The notes under the pieces: model-generated
What the model was told of the DNA's origin: nothing
Database searches by the model: none
What the model saw: the letters and a program-made list of their open reading frames with translations, nothing else
Translations under genes and position numbers: made by a program
Origin: Oryza sativa Japonica Group
Taxonomy: Eukaryota; Streptophyta; Magnoliopsida; Poales; Poaceae
DNA: 64,000 bases
Direction of reading: 5' to 3'
Assembly (NCBI RefSeq): GCF_034140825.1
Contig: NC_089041.1
Coordinates: 23,573,501 to 23,637,500, forward strand
Shown here: positions 27,696 to 39,010 of the stretch, piece after piece
Layout of the letters: each line of letters begins with the position of its first letter
Position numbering within the stretch: the stretch's first letter is position 1

Positions 27696-29662
27696 TTATC
27701 TTCTAGAGAACTTTGACAAGAGATAGACAACGAAGAAGCAAAACAGAGCAAAAAGGACCACGTGCACAACATGATTCGAGCCCTGTTGGATGATGCTCTT
27801 GTTCATCCTTCGCATGTTATGCTTCACTCCAGCCTGAGCTTTTATGAGGGTCATTTGCTGTCCACAAAAAGGATAACAAAAATCAGAGAATAACTAGGAT
27901 TTATATTATTGTTGGAGAAAACATGAAGAAAATCCACTGTTGCGATTGCAGTAACATCATTCAACTATAGAATGATATTACAACAACTCATGAAAGAAAA
28001 TAGATTCAAGACTATATACAACAATTGAACTCAGAACAAATGGAACTCCAAACATGGATATCTGTATACTTTCACATGAAGAAGCATGTAGAAATAGTAT
28101 AGGTAAATATCTCTGAAGCATACATCCTGATAGTTAGGCATAAGGCATGGATAGGCTAGACAAATTCACAAAGGAAAAGGAAATGAAGGGTTAAATGCAT
28201 GCCACTATCAAGGTAAAAAAAGACATAGCCATAAGGCCAACAAATATTTATTTACCAGAGGAAAACATGTCATGACCACAAGCTTAAAGGAAAAGGCAAG
28301 ACATAGTACCAGTTGGCTGAGGAAATCATTCTGGAACTTGGCTTCAGCATTTATCTCCTGGGCCACCTGGAAAAAATCAATCAAGCCTCACAAACTGAGC
28401 GCCCAGAAATGTGAACAGAACCCAAGATCAACAGCTTATGAACAAAGGAAAAAAAAAATCATAACTTGAAGGATTTTCTTATAAAGTCATACTCGTTACT
28501 GGTTGAAATCTGGCATAACATGTACACATAATTTATGGGATTGTACAGCGGCCTAATACAAAAGGTGCAATTCCATATGAAGGTTCAATGAAATTACATA
28601 ATGCTCATAACAACAAAGACAATATTAAGTACCATGTCACTATAGGAGCCTTAGTTTGGACGTACAAGAAGGATTTATTTTGCTAAAAGTAAATATCTAA
28701 AGAACCTTTATAAATTCTTAACTCTCCATGAGTTCGGGATTTACAACAATATTTCTTTTAGATGTTTAGTTGTAGAGAAAAAAAATACTTAGGGGATGAC
28801 CAAACTACGGCTCTTACAATTGATAGGTCACTAGTGCCAAGCAAGCAAAAGAAAATAAAAGAGCAGATGGAACACTGCAATGTAATAATTATGTAAACTA
28901 ATAAATAGATCAAGACAATGTCCTGATCACCTAATCGGAGTTTGACATCATATCAGTGTCGAAAATGCCATCACATCATTGAAACAACCTAGACAACAAC
29001 CATTTTGTAACTTAACATATGGTATTGATATTAACAACATATATCAAAGAAGCAGGCAAGCAGCCCTTGCTCCTTAGTTTGAAGATTATATCAAGTATAA
29101 AACAAACTGACAAGATGAGACGCACAAGAAACAATATAGTTGATCGATCAAATTACGAATCAAACATTTGAGAAGCACAAAGTTTATCTTACAGCACTGC
29201 ATATTAACACCTGAACATATTGGGAGCAGGTCTAAAGTTCAAATGCACACACAAACCAATAGACCTCTAACTTGCAAATAATGGCAAAAAGTCCACAATT
29301 GAGCATACCTAACAGAAATTAAAAAAAAACAGAAAGAAACAAGGATGGAGAGAAATGGAAATCTTACGCCTTTCAGTAGGCGAACCCTCGAGTGCAGCCC
29401 ATCGATCTCCTCATCAAGATCGCCGTGCACCGGATCGATCCGCAGCTGGATCTCGTCCGAGCTCGACGCATTCCTGCAATCAATACCGAAAGAACCCCGA
29501 CAACCCCCCAAAGTTATCAGGGACTCGATTCAGTTCTCCGGAGCAAAGACGAGGGATTCGGACGCCACCGGCGCAAGATTGGATCGAACGAAAATTCGCT
29601 GGCTGTGGGTGCGGGTTTTACCTGGATCGAAGCGGACCCGAGCCGTGCAGCGGGTTCGCCAT
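27696..29662 (-). CDS. Bet1-like SNARE protein
   Basis: Minus-strand exons 29662-29622, 29473-29368, 28366-28310 and 27857-27696 splice in frame to 121 aa. The protein starts MANPLHGSGPLRSR, then NASSSDEIQLRIDPVHGDLD. A SNARE-type heptad helix follows (EEIDGLHSRVRLLKG, VAQEINAEAKFQNDFLSQL, QMTLIKAQAGVKHNMRRMN), and a C-terminal membrane anchor of about 20 hydrophobic residues ends KFSRR. This matches the plant Bet1-like family typified by Arabidopsis At4g14600, Qc-SNAREs acting in ER-Golgi or Golgi traffic. All splice sites are GT-AG and the length is normal. Introns are free of recognisable transposons. The gene lies between inverted repeats at 24.8-27.4 and 30.0-30.6 kb. It was identified by translating the minus strand directly. 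Confidence 0.9.
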
Positions 29663-29959
29663 CGCGCTTACCAGCGCAGATGGGGTTCAGCTCGTTCCCT
29701 CGCGACTTAGATGGAACGACGAGGCGGCGGCGCACGGGAAGGAGGGAGGGGGTGGCGCGCGCGCAACGGCGACGGACGACGGCGGGTGGAGGCCGGAGGG
29801 GAGGATGGAGGAGAGGAGAGGACGGGAAGGGGAGGGGAAGACACTAGAAGGAAGGCTTCAAAATGAATAATTATTTTTAGGAAAAAAAATTTCTGGTTCC
29901 TTCCTAATTAATGGAGTAATACAAAATTATCTTAAGGTGTGCTTTTATACTTCACTTGT
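29663..29959 (-). promoter_or_regulatory. Promoter and 5'UTR of the Bet1-like gene
   Basis: GC-rich sequence to about 29860, then an abrupt change to AT-rich DNA. No unambiguous TATA box. The right inverted arm starts within about 300 bp of the start codon. Confidence 0.5.
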
Positions 29960-30630
29960 CCAACTTTTACTTCCTCAGTTTTTATACACAAGCTTCCCAA
30001 ACTATTAAACAGTGTATTTTTTTTACAAAAATTTTCTATATATAAGTTGCTTTAAAAAAATTTATATTAATTTATTTTTAAGTTTTTTTTGCTAATATTG
30101 AATTAATTATGCACTGATCCATTGCTTCGTTTTGCATGGTAAGAGAAAGGGTTCCTAATAACTTGAAACGAGCGCATCCTAAAGCTTGGAGTCTCGATCA
30201 AAAGTTTTGCATTGATCAACAATCCAGAAATCCGGTTGAAGATATACCAAATTGTGTTTGCATTGGAAATCCGGTTGAAGAAGTACCAAATTGTGTTTGC
30301 GTTGGAATCTTAATTGTAAAGCCTATGAATTTTATAGATGGTCTTATGGTTTAATTGTATAATTTGACCATTAGTTTATTTCATTTCGTATTATGTTATC
30401 ATCAACTATAAATTAGTATAACATGAAAGTATTTTAAAATATATAAATCTAGTGTTATCATAGATATTGATAGTATAATTATTAGTCAAAAATTGCCAAG
30501 TTTGATTTTTTTTTAAAAAAAAGGGCGCCCTCTTATTTGGGGTAGAGGGAATATTAATTTAACAGTTTGAAATAAGGAAAATATTATTACTAAGGTTTAT
30601 CTCACATAAACTCTTCTTTTAATTTAAATC
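29960..30630. repeat. Right arm of the inverted duplication
   Basis: The reverse complement matches 27415 back to 24765 with the Mutator-like insertion removed. The arm also contains a local tandem duplication of a block of about 50 bp including AATCCGGTTGAAGA and ACCAAATTGTGTTTGC (about 30226-30310). Confidence 0.85.
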
Positions 30631-30950
30631 ATACCTAATGTTAACCATGTTATAGGAGACGAAAGCATAAGCACCAATAGAATCCGATGCAACAAAAAAT
30701 CTGGTCCAAGACCACTGGTTTCGAACTTGAACCAACTAAACTGTACAAATGTCCATACTGGTAGGATGAATGAAAGTACGCATTTCTCATATATTATTGA
30801 TCGTGAGCCAATACCACATTCGACCAAGTGAATATTTCATAGTAGAATCTGTGGAATATTAGTATTTTCTTTACATATTAGTATTTCCTAATAATCATGA
30901 AATGTAGTCTAGCAACAGTAAGAGTCCCAGGAGAATTTGTTTCAACTCGA
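30630..30950. repeat. Inverted copy of succinyl-CoA ligase alpha intron 6
   Basis: The reverse complement matches about 20860-21183. Shared words are TGGGACTCTTACTGT, TATGAGAAATGC and CCAGTATGGACATTT. The junction with the neighbouring arm lies near 30628-30635, where both sources share the short word ATGA. No exon was copied. Confidence 0.88.
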
Positions 30951-31525
30951 GATTGATAGAGAAAACACCTCTTTTTCACCCATACGCTTCCCGAATTATT
31001 AAACGTGTGTATTTTTTGCAAAACTTTTCTACAGAAGAGTCGTTTTTAAAAAAATCATATCAATCCTTTTTTAAAACTAGGCATTCAAAAAAAAATCCTT
31101 TTTTAAAACTTTAAAATAATTAATACTTAAATTATTCATGCACTGATAGCTCACCTTGATGTATCTCCCCAATATTCTCTTTCTCTTTTTCCTCAAACAC
31201 AACCAGTTCAAAGCCTCAAATTAATTTTACATTGTTCAATAGTTCCTGAATTGGAAACTGAGTTCAGGTTCTTTACAGTGAAACCTATTCATTTGGATTT
31301 AAGTTATAGATTTGATACATTATTTTTTTTTCAAAATTCAAATCAAACAAATACCTACTTGTAACGTGTTTGAATCTTAATTTCCCTATTATATTAATTT
31401 TCCAGTTCCAAAATAAGAAATTAATTATTACCACCTACTATATAGGTGGAATAGGTGTATACTATTCTTTTTTAACTTAAATTAGTATATAAATGTTTTT
31501 AGGGAAAATTAGTACATGTAACTTA
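30951..31525. other. AT-rich DNA with a MITE fragment
   Basis: 30980-31140 resembles part of the MITE at 40524-40764 (ACGCTTCCCGAATTATTAAA and the AAAACTTTTCTACAGA region). The rest is unassigned. Confidence 0.4.
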
Positions 31526-31748
31526 CTCCCTCCGTCCCAAAATAAGTAATATTTTGCACTGTTTACGTCTAAGGTTTGACCGTTCGTCTTATTTAAAAAA
31601 ATTATGATTAAATTTTTTATTGTTATTACTCCCTCCATTCCAAAATATAAGGCATAACCACCCCTAACCCAAAGACCAACAAATAATTATTATCATCTTG
31701 TAGTTTGGATCATCCTAATAAATACAATGCATGCATCCAATAGAATTA

Positions 31749-32289
31749 TAGCAAGTTTAATAGTATAGCCCACTGCTAGCTCTAATTCATTTATAGCCAA
31801 TCTAATAGCTAATTCATATAATAGTTGCTTACTATACTACTCCCTCCATCTATTTTTGATAGTTATATTTCTAAATCTGAAAATTTTATTTTTGATAGGC
31901 ATATTTCAATCCAACAACCTATCCTCTTAATGATTTTCTCGAATTTAATGCGTGACTCTCTATTCTTCCACACATGATTGGCTACATGGGCATTGAGAAA
32001 TGTAAATATTAATGAATCGCTTGTTTACGAGGAATGACTAGTAGCATGTTTAAATGGATGATAAGTAGAATTACTTATCCTTGGTCTGTGTGCCAAGATG
32101 AAATATGACTATCAAAAGTAGATGGAGGGAGTATTAATTTATGGTCCCACCTATCATACACATATTGTGTCTTGTAGTCCGTGGTGCAGTTGGCTACAGA
32201 TCTGTAGACCGATGCTCTTCTCTCTCATCTTTTATCTCATTAAAATATATTTATAGCTGGCTAATAGTCTGCTATTGTACCTGCTCTTA
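31749..32289. mobile_element. Rice MITE with AGCAAGTTTAATAGTATAGC-type ends, interrupted
   Basis: The left end reads AGCAAGTTTAATAGTATAGC and the right end CTGCTATTGTACCTGCT, with the family core GGCTACAGATCTGTAGACC. A Stowaway-like element (31842-32133) interrupts it. Confidence 0.6.
31842..32133. mobile_element. Stowaway-like MITE inside the preceding MITE
   Basis: CTCCCTCCATCTATTTTTGA at the left and CAAAAGTAGATGGAGGGAG at the right are clear inverted termini. The inverted match continues inward through GATAGTTATATTTC and GAAATATGACTATC. Confidence 0.8.
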
Positions 32290-32355
32290 GAGAGCATGAG
32301 AGTGTACGATTTAAAAAAGTAATAATTTATTGGAGAAGTGGTTATAGTTAATTGT

Positions 32356-35086
32356 TGTCACGCCCGGAAATTCACTAGTAATTTTCGAACTAATTTGTGC
32401 ATAAAATCCTCGTCCAGAAATCAGCCGAGGTACACAAACTGACAATTTAATATACAAATCCATCATAATAATAACGTTACATACTTACAAAAGAAAAGAA
32501 AAACAACAGCGGAATAACGGTCTAGCGATGGCTTCAGCTCCACTCCCACAGGCAGCTCAACTGGGGTATAAGCCAAACGTCTGCTCCTTCTGGATCCTTT
32601 CTCTTCAACTGAGGTTGATTGATTATTGCAAGGATGAGCATATGACATACTCAACAAGCCACACAGCAAATATGCAAGTGCACAAGAATACCAAAGGATG
32701 GCATAATATAGGCTCATTTGCAAAAGCAGCATTTAGCAAACATTTAAGAGAAGTAAAACAGTAGAGTAATTAATCATCAATTTTAATCAACACTGAACAG
32801 CACCCCAATGCTGCACAGGCCCAACCATCCTAAACAACCATACCCGGCTGTACAGATCTAACTCCAAACCAGGAGCTAAACAAATTATTACCAGTTATTG
32901 CATCAATAATTATTTGTGAGAGGTGTGAGACTAATCACGAAAAACATTGCTCAACCCGCCCATAACCGCGGGCACGGCTATTCGAATAGTTTTACTCTGG
33001 CCAAAGGTGTACCACTGTACCCACAAGACACGATTCCACACATGTTGCCATGCCCCGAAGTACCACCACGGCACTGCAAAGGGGGAAATCGTGACAATAC
33101 CCTTCGCACAACACAACTCACCACAGTGCACCATTCCTGGATCATAATCACCCCCTTATAAACAAGGCATGGACTCCCCAGCGACCCCACGGACTTCTCG
33201 CCGCTTCTCAGTTTGGCACCCCGTAATGAACCATGCTATACAAAAGGTAAAGTCGTTGCCCACGCTGGCTTGTGGTTGGCACGGTAAATGTTTCACAACA
33301 ATAGCTCGCGAACTGGTCCTTAATTGTCATGAGCACGACCTTCAAAACCATATACTCACAACCCACCATTGACAAGTTTTAATTATCAATTAATTATCAT
33401 AACACGATAACCATGAGCTACATTTAAATCTAACCATAATTTAAATCTAACCATAAGAAATGATGTAATATGATTCACCCCATTAATGAGCTAATGTTTC
33501 TAAGCATGGCTAAGCAATTATATATATATAGCATTTAGCTGAACCAAACCAATATATAAGGTTCTAGCTAATCGAATTATAACTCATAGGAAAATAAAGT
33601 CATCTTCGGCCATTAATTAATTGGGAAAGGCTCACCACCCGATGACATTCGAAAATAATGCATAAGTTGAAATAAAACATTAGCTTTAAACGGGTTCAAC
33701 ATGCTTAAAGGGTCCTTTGGGATCTGTGTGACTTGCCTTGAGCTTCCTCAAACGCTTCTGAACCTTCCTCAACGAAAACGCTCTCCTCCAAAACGTCAGA
33801 AACTTAAGCGAAAGAACAAAATCAACAAAACAGTACAAAAACAAGCATAAACAGTACATGTGGATATTTTTAACATGTAATGAATTTAGCAACTTGAACC
33901 ACTCGAATCCGAGTTACGATGATTTAGTTATGAATTTCCGAAGTTTAATCGATTTTCATCTAATAAAGAAAACTAAGAAAAGGGATTAATGACGTCATCG
34001 CTGACGTCATCGCCGGCCATGGCACGGCTTCCACGCGACGACCGGCAAAAGAGAGCTCGGTTGGGCTATCCGAGAACACCTACACGTAGAGGACGACGAC
34101 GCGAACTCACCGGTGCAAAGAACAACGACGGACGGCGACGAACGACGGCCGGCGACGACCACAGCAGCGGCGCGACGCGGCTGAAGGATCGCCGGCGACG
34201 GCGGCGGCTAGGGCAACGTGGCGGCGGCTCTACGGGCGACGATGGAGCTCGGGACTTGGGGCAAACGGAAGAGGACGACTAGGGGATGCTATTTATAGGT
34301 ATGGGTGGAGGAGATCGGCTCAGGAACGGATGGATTTGGTGAAGGAAGTTAGGATTTATCCGAGTTCACCCGAATAAAAACGGCCGAAATTCGTGAGATA
34401 GATAACGAATTTGATGAGGGTTTCTTCGGGATTAGGTAGAGGAGATAGAGAGGAATCCGTTTTTTCAATCAATTTTGGGAGGGAAGCAACGGATGCACCG
34501 GATCGAACGGAGAAGGCGGCGTTGCAACGCACGGCATCGGGCAGAACAGGGGCTCTGGAGGAAGAAGATGACACTGTTGCGAGAGGGAGGTAAAGCAGAC
34601 TTTAGGCTGGGCTGAGGAAGGGAGAGAGAAGAGGAAGGAATGGGCCGAAAAGGGCCCAAGCTGAGGAGGAGGATTTTTATTACTTTTCCAAATAAATCAA
34701 TCACCAAAATGATCTTTGAATTGTTAAAAATACTTCCATTGCTCAAATAATTTCAGGAAAAATCCTGAAAATACTTGGACACTCAAAGTACTTAACAAAA
34801 TTAAAATCAGATCATTTAATGATTAATTTAATATTTAAATAATTGCTGAACTACTCTTTGTAGGATTAAAATTAAGAGTTGAGCTCCGAAAAATCCGAGA
34901 AAATTCCAGAGAGTATAATTAACAATGGAGAATTTAATAAAACTTAAATCCAGCCATGCTTTATATTTAGAAAATTTTATTTCCCACATTTAACTTCACT
35001 TGTAAATTAATGAACATTTAATATAAATTCTAATAATAATTTATTAAATAATTTATAAATCCTGAAACGAAAATCAGGACGTGACA
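32356..35086 (+). mobile_element. Solo LTR, gypsy-type (2.73 kb), fossil
   Basis: It starts TGTCACGCCCGG, ends CAGGACGTGACA, and is flanked by the 5-bp duplication ATTGT (32351-32355 and 35087-35091). These are the hallmarks of a whole LTR left by LTR-LTR recombination. No internal genes remain. Length and the TGTCACG/CGTGACA ends fit large rice gypsy-type LTRs; the subfamily is not assigned. It is younger than the MITEs it interrupts. Strand is arbitrary. Confidence 0.85.
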
Positions 35087-35297
35087 ATTGTCTATATGCA
35101 TGCATACCTTATATTATGGAACATCTTAAAAAAAATGGTTGTGCCTTATATTATGGAATGGAGGGAGTGGATGATAAAACATGAATAATACTTTATGTGT
35201 GACTATTTTTAATTTTTTTTAAAAAAATTAAATAAGACAGACAGTCAAACGCTGGATACGGATACCCACAACTGCATTTATTTCGAAACTGAGGTAG

Positions 35298-35638
35298 TAG
35301 ATCCTTAGATGGATAGCCTTTTAATATATACCTCCATTAAATATGTGTTTCCTAGGTGGCCTGATTTTAGTATGGACGCAGAGACATAATCGGAGACGTA
35401 ATCTAGTAGCAGGCGTAAGCGTAACCCAGACGGACTATATATAGTTGGAACCCACCCACCCGTTGCGTTGCCGCCCAGCCGAACAGCCAGAAATCCCCAT
35501 CCCCACACCCCAGCCAGCCGTCTCATCGCCAACTGGTTCAGCGCCCATTTTGGCCACTCCACACGATCCCCTCCGCTCCCAGGCCGACGGTGGTAGAGGC
35601 AGAAAATCGGATGGACAAGCCAGCGGCGACCCGGCGGC

Positions 35639-35669
<31 letters not shown>

Positions 35670-35917
35670 AAGCGGTCAAGGACCCACGACGCCTGCTGGT
35701 GCTGCTCCTTCTCCTCCACGCAGATCCCCTTGACGAGGGGAGCGAAGCGAAGGAGCGTTAGCCGCCTGCGCCCTTGCTCCGCCGCGCCGTCGTCTTGGTG
35801 TAGTTGGGGCGCAAAGCGCGCGCGCACCGGCACCGCGCTCGGTCCTCCTCCTCCTCGCCCTAAACTATCTTCGGATCGGATTCCTTTATTTGAATCCGAA
35901 TCGGTTGATGGGACGGA
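35298..35917 (+). promoter_or_regulatory. Upstream region of the F-box gene
   Basis: Holds a possible TATA (ACTATATATAG near 35434) and a long GC-rich leader. A long open frame (about 35445-35920) runs toward the F-box frame but is one base out of phase with it near 35920. Confidence 0.4.
35639..35667 (+). repeat. 29-base G homopolymer
   Basis: An uninterrupted poly-G run in the leader of the F-box gene. It could form a G-quadruplex. Its exact length is uncertain in any assembly. Confidence 0.9.
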
Positions 35918-36976
35918 TTGGCGAATCTCGGTGAAGGGCCGGCGGGGCTCATCGCCGAGCGCGTCCTCGCCAACGATGTGGCTGACTACATCCGCTTCCG
36001 GTCCGTGTGCCAGCCGTGGCGGCGGTGCTGCGCGGCGCCGCCGGCGGATGACGCCTTGGACCGCCGCTTCCACCCGCGGCAGTGGCTCATCCTCCCCGAG
36101 AAACCCCGCATTCGCTACCACTGCCGCCTCCTCAACCTCTCCACCGGCGAGTGCATCCTGGCGCACCTCCCGGAGTTCCGTGGCCACAGAGTATTCAGCC
36201 CCTCCACGGAGGGCCTCGTCCTCCTGCTCCATGAGAGCACCCATGTCGCCCGCCTTCTAAACCCACTCACCCACCAGCTCACCGACCTCCCACCGGTCAC
36301 CACTTTGTTGGACCTCCTTCTGCCGCTGTGTGATCTCAGCGTGGACGGCTTTGGCCTCGCCGACGACCGCACGGTGGTGATCCATAACACAGTGTTCCTC
36401 GCCGTCGCCAAGCCCGGCGACAAGTGCTGGACGGCGGTCAACCTCAGCGATTGTCTCCGGCCGAGCATGTCATTAGCGGGTCGCTTCTACGGCGTTACCA
36501 GCGATGCCATCATGGTGGTGGAGGTCAGCCGGGAGAGCCAGACGCCGCAGCTGGTGGAGGCCGCCGACCTGACGTTGCAACACAGGTTCAGCAGGATGCT
36601 CGGCAGCGCGCACCTGGTGGACAACAATATTGGCGAGCTGTTGCTGGTGCACCGTACCCTAAGTGGTAACAAGAGGTTGTACCAGGCGTACCGGGTGGAT
36701 TTGGATGGGAGGAAGACGGTGCCTGTCCGTGGTCTCGGTGGTCGGGCCGTGTTCATCGGCCATGACTGCTCGCTATCCGTGTCCCCTGCTACATTCCCCT
36801 CGATCGTTGGTGACGCCGTCTACCCGGGCTTCGACTGTGGGGATAGAACTGGCCTGGAGCACATCGAAGCCTATCACCTGGCAGATGGAACCATTGAACA
36901 CTCATGCTATGAAGACCCCGGCAAGGAATGGGAACACCCTGTAAGTATCGCTGATTATCTATCCTCGTGGGTGTAA
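35918..36976 (+). CDS. F-box/DUF295 protein (start unresolved, possibly frame-disrupted)
   Basis: The open frame of 352 residues begins with an F-box-like helix (GPAGLIAERVLANDVADYI, RFRSVCQPWRRCC). It continues through the DUF295-type beta-repeat region: LDRRFHPRQWLILPEKP, LLNLSTGECI, LLNPLTHQLTDLPP, KPGDKCWTAVNLSD, VRGLGGRAVFIGHDCSLSVS. Such proteins are SCF substrate adaptors. No ATG lies in this frame upstream before the in-frame TGA at 35906-35908. Relatives that I remember start the domain DWANLGEGPAGL; here DW and ANLGEG are in different frames, as if one G were missing near 35920. The gene may be a pseudogene, use a spliced upstream exon, or be affected by the poly-G tract. A donor-like CCTGTAAGT occurs at 36938-36946. 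Confidence 0.75.
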   Translation: MANLGEGPAGLIAERVLANDVADYIRFRSVCQPWRRCCAAPPADDALDRRFHPRQWLILPEKPRIRYHCRLLNLSTGECILAHLPEFRGHRVFSPSTEGLVLLLHESTHVARLLNPLTHQLTDLPPVTTLLDLLLPLCDLSVDGFGLADDRTVVIHNTVFLAVAKPGDKCWTAVNLSDCLRPSMSLAGRFYGVTSDAIMVVEVSRESQTPQLVEAADLTLQHRFSRMLGSAHLVDNNIGELLLVHRTLSGNKRLYQAYRVDLDGRKTVPVRGLGGRAVFIGHDCSLSVSPATFPSIVGDAVYPGFDCGDRTGLEHIEAYHLADGTIEHSCYEDPGKEWEHPVSIADYLSSWV

Positions 36977-37962
36977 ATAATAGGCTACGATGCAGCAGTT
37001 GTATCCATCATCTCAAGACTGTCCCCTGCAATGTGCTGTTTATTTTCGTCCTCTTATTTATTAAGAGGTAAAACCTCACACATTACTGCAAGAGAAATAT
37101 GATAACAAGTGAAAATAGTGTGTAAGATAGCTAAACGACATAATATTATATAAGTTGATGTGGTTTTTGATATTTTAAATAGTATATCGTAATTGCTAAA
37201 AAAACAACTTTTAAATGTAACTATAGTATAGCATAGTTGTAGTGTAAGTACAATGTAATTACGCTATAGTGTAACTATACTATAACTATATTGTAATTTC
37301 TATATAAGGTAGATATAAAGTTGCATATATTATTTTAATACTTATATATTATAGTTGAATTATATTACAATTATATTATAGTTAGATTTAAAAGTTTTTC
37401 CCTTAAAGAACTTGCGGCAGCTTTTTTAGATAATTATTCAAATATAAAAGTAAGATGATGTAGCTATGAGAAAAGAAAATAAAGAAGATAATTCGAACCA
37501 TAGATTAATCATCTAAGGGTTAGAAGCAACTGAGATAATATGACTTAATGAGAGAAGAAAAAAATAATATTAACTAAGTGATGATAACGGTTAGGTACTT
37601 TGGATATCGTAAAAAATGATGAAAATACATATGGAAGTCAAATAAATTGGTCTATATTGAAATGTTATGTTGATGATTTAAATGCTTGCATTTCAAAGCT
37701 CTAATATTAATAAATTATATAGATATAATACAACATGTTTGAGGTTTAAGATGTAATAATTGTTAGTGTAGGATAATATGATATTTTTGCATGTTAAGTT
37801 TTATTATATAGGATTTGTACGAAAATATAAATGTGTAGAGTGGAGAGTCTAATTATTCCTCCAACGTTTCCTTGCAATACTTGCACTTAAAGAGAAACAG
37901 AAGAATCCTCCAGCACAATCATCAAGATGAGCCGCGAGTAGCTTCCCTTTTGGTGGAAGATA
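36977..37962. other. AT-rich intergenic DNA
   Basis: No gene recognised. It includes a stretch (about 37200-37390) with recurrent ACTATAGT/TATAGTTA words. Confidence 0.35.
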
Positions 37963-38403
37963 CTCCCTCCGTCTCATTTTACGTGTAGTCGTGGGTTACC
38001 CTCTTATTTGAAAAAATTAACAAAAATTTGTCACGCTTAAAGTACTATTAATGTTTTATCATCTACTCCCTCCGTCCCATAATATAAGGGATTTTGACTT
38101 TTTATTTGCACTGTTTGACCATTTGTCTTATTCAAAAAAATTTGTAATATTTATTTATTTTATTTGTGACTTACTTTATTATCCAAAGTATTTTAAGCTC
38201 AAATTTTCATTTTCTATATTTGCACAATTTTTTTAAATAAGACGAGTGGTCAAACAGTGCATGAAAAAGTCAAAATCTCATATATTATGGGACGGATGGA
38301 GTAATAACAATAAACATACCAATAATTTTTTTTCAAATAAGACGAACAGTCAAATGTTAGATAGAAAAACCGCAAAACTGTGTTTTTTCTAGAATGGGGG
38401 TAG
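37963..38403. mobile_element. Stowaway-type MITE with a second Stowaway inserted
   Basis: The outer element begins after TA with CTCCCTCCGTCTCATTTTA and ends TCTAGAATGGGGGTAG before TA. The complete inner element (38066-38301) interrupts it. Confidence 0.75.
38066..38301. mobile_element. Complete Stowaway-type MITE (inner)
   Basis: TA-flanked, 236 bp, with termini CTCCCTCCGTCCCATAATAT and ATATTATGGGACGGATGGAG, and internal pairing of TTTGACCATTTGTC with GACGAGTGGTCAAAC. Confidence 0.9.
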
Positions 38404-39010
38404 TATTAATAAAGGAGAATTAACTATTGCAATGTAATATATTTATTTATTTTTGCCTCTCTGGAGTTAGTGTTGTTGTCATCGATTCCGTTTGACCCAA
38501 CTTCCTGCAACTGACTTGTGATTTGCGGTTTCCCTGTTCTTATTGAAGTTTGCTCCTCAATGGTAGCATCGTGTACCTAAAATAATTTGGTGGGATAGTC
38601 TAATTATAATAAATTATCTTGGTGGGAATGGATCATACTCCATCCAAATCCGTAGTTCTAAGATTGGTCTTATCCTATCTTATATTGCTACATGTTGAAC
38701 AGTAAATATGATCACATATTTGTTGTCTTGAACGTGTTGTTTTTTCAATGACTAAGGAGAAAAGTCCTTACATCCCCACTTTTCATTAAAGCCCAAATTT
38801 GTCCCTAAACTTTGCATATTGTTTGCCTTTCATCCTCTGATCAATTTAAAGTGGTTTTGAATGATGTGGCAGTGTTATATAATGATGAAAAAAAAATATT
38901 ATTAATTCAAATTTGGTAAATGCCCAAAAAAAACTCGCATCTTCCATGGATCATTTAAAACAAAAAAAACGTGTGTCCACAAACAACATAGAATATAATT
39001 GTACCTATAT
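38404..39010. other. Unassigned intergenic DNA
   Basis: AT-rich, no gene or defined element. Confidence 0.3.

Larger units (their letters stand above)
31629..35167. mobile_element. Second Stowaway-type MITE nested in the first and itself split
   Basis: Left end is CTCCCTCCATTCCAAAATAT with AAGGCATAACCA. Right end is TGGTTGTGCCTTATATTATG with GAATGGAGGGAG. The ends pair well as inverted repeats. Insertions inside include another MITE and a solo LTR. Confidence 0.7.
31526..35297. mobile_element. Outer Stowaway-type MITE split by nested insertions
   Basis: The left half begins after TA with CTCCCTCCGTCCCAAAATA and has TTGACCGTTCGTC. The right half has AGACAGACAGTCAAACG and ends CGAAACTGAGGTAG before TA. 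The halves are separated by about 3.6 kb of later insertions. Confidence 0.6.

Noticed and set aside
29345-29870. Three overlapping plus-strand ORFs near 29.4-29.9 kb
   Set aside because: They lie antisense to the first two exons and promoter of the Bet1-like gene and show no family features.
35435-36244. 269-residue minus-strand ORF over the F-box gene
   Set aside because: Antisense shadow in GC-rich sequence, including a poly-Pro stretch from the poly-G tract.
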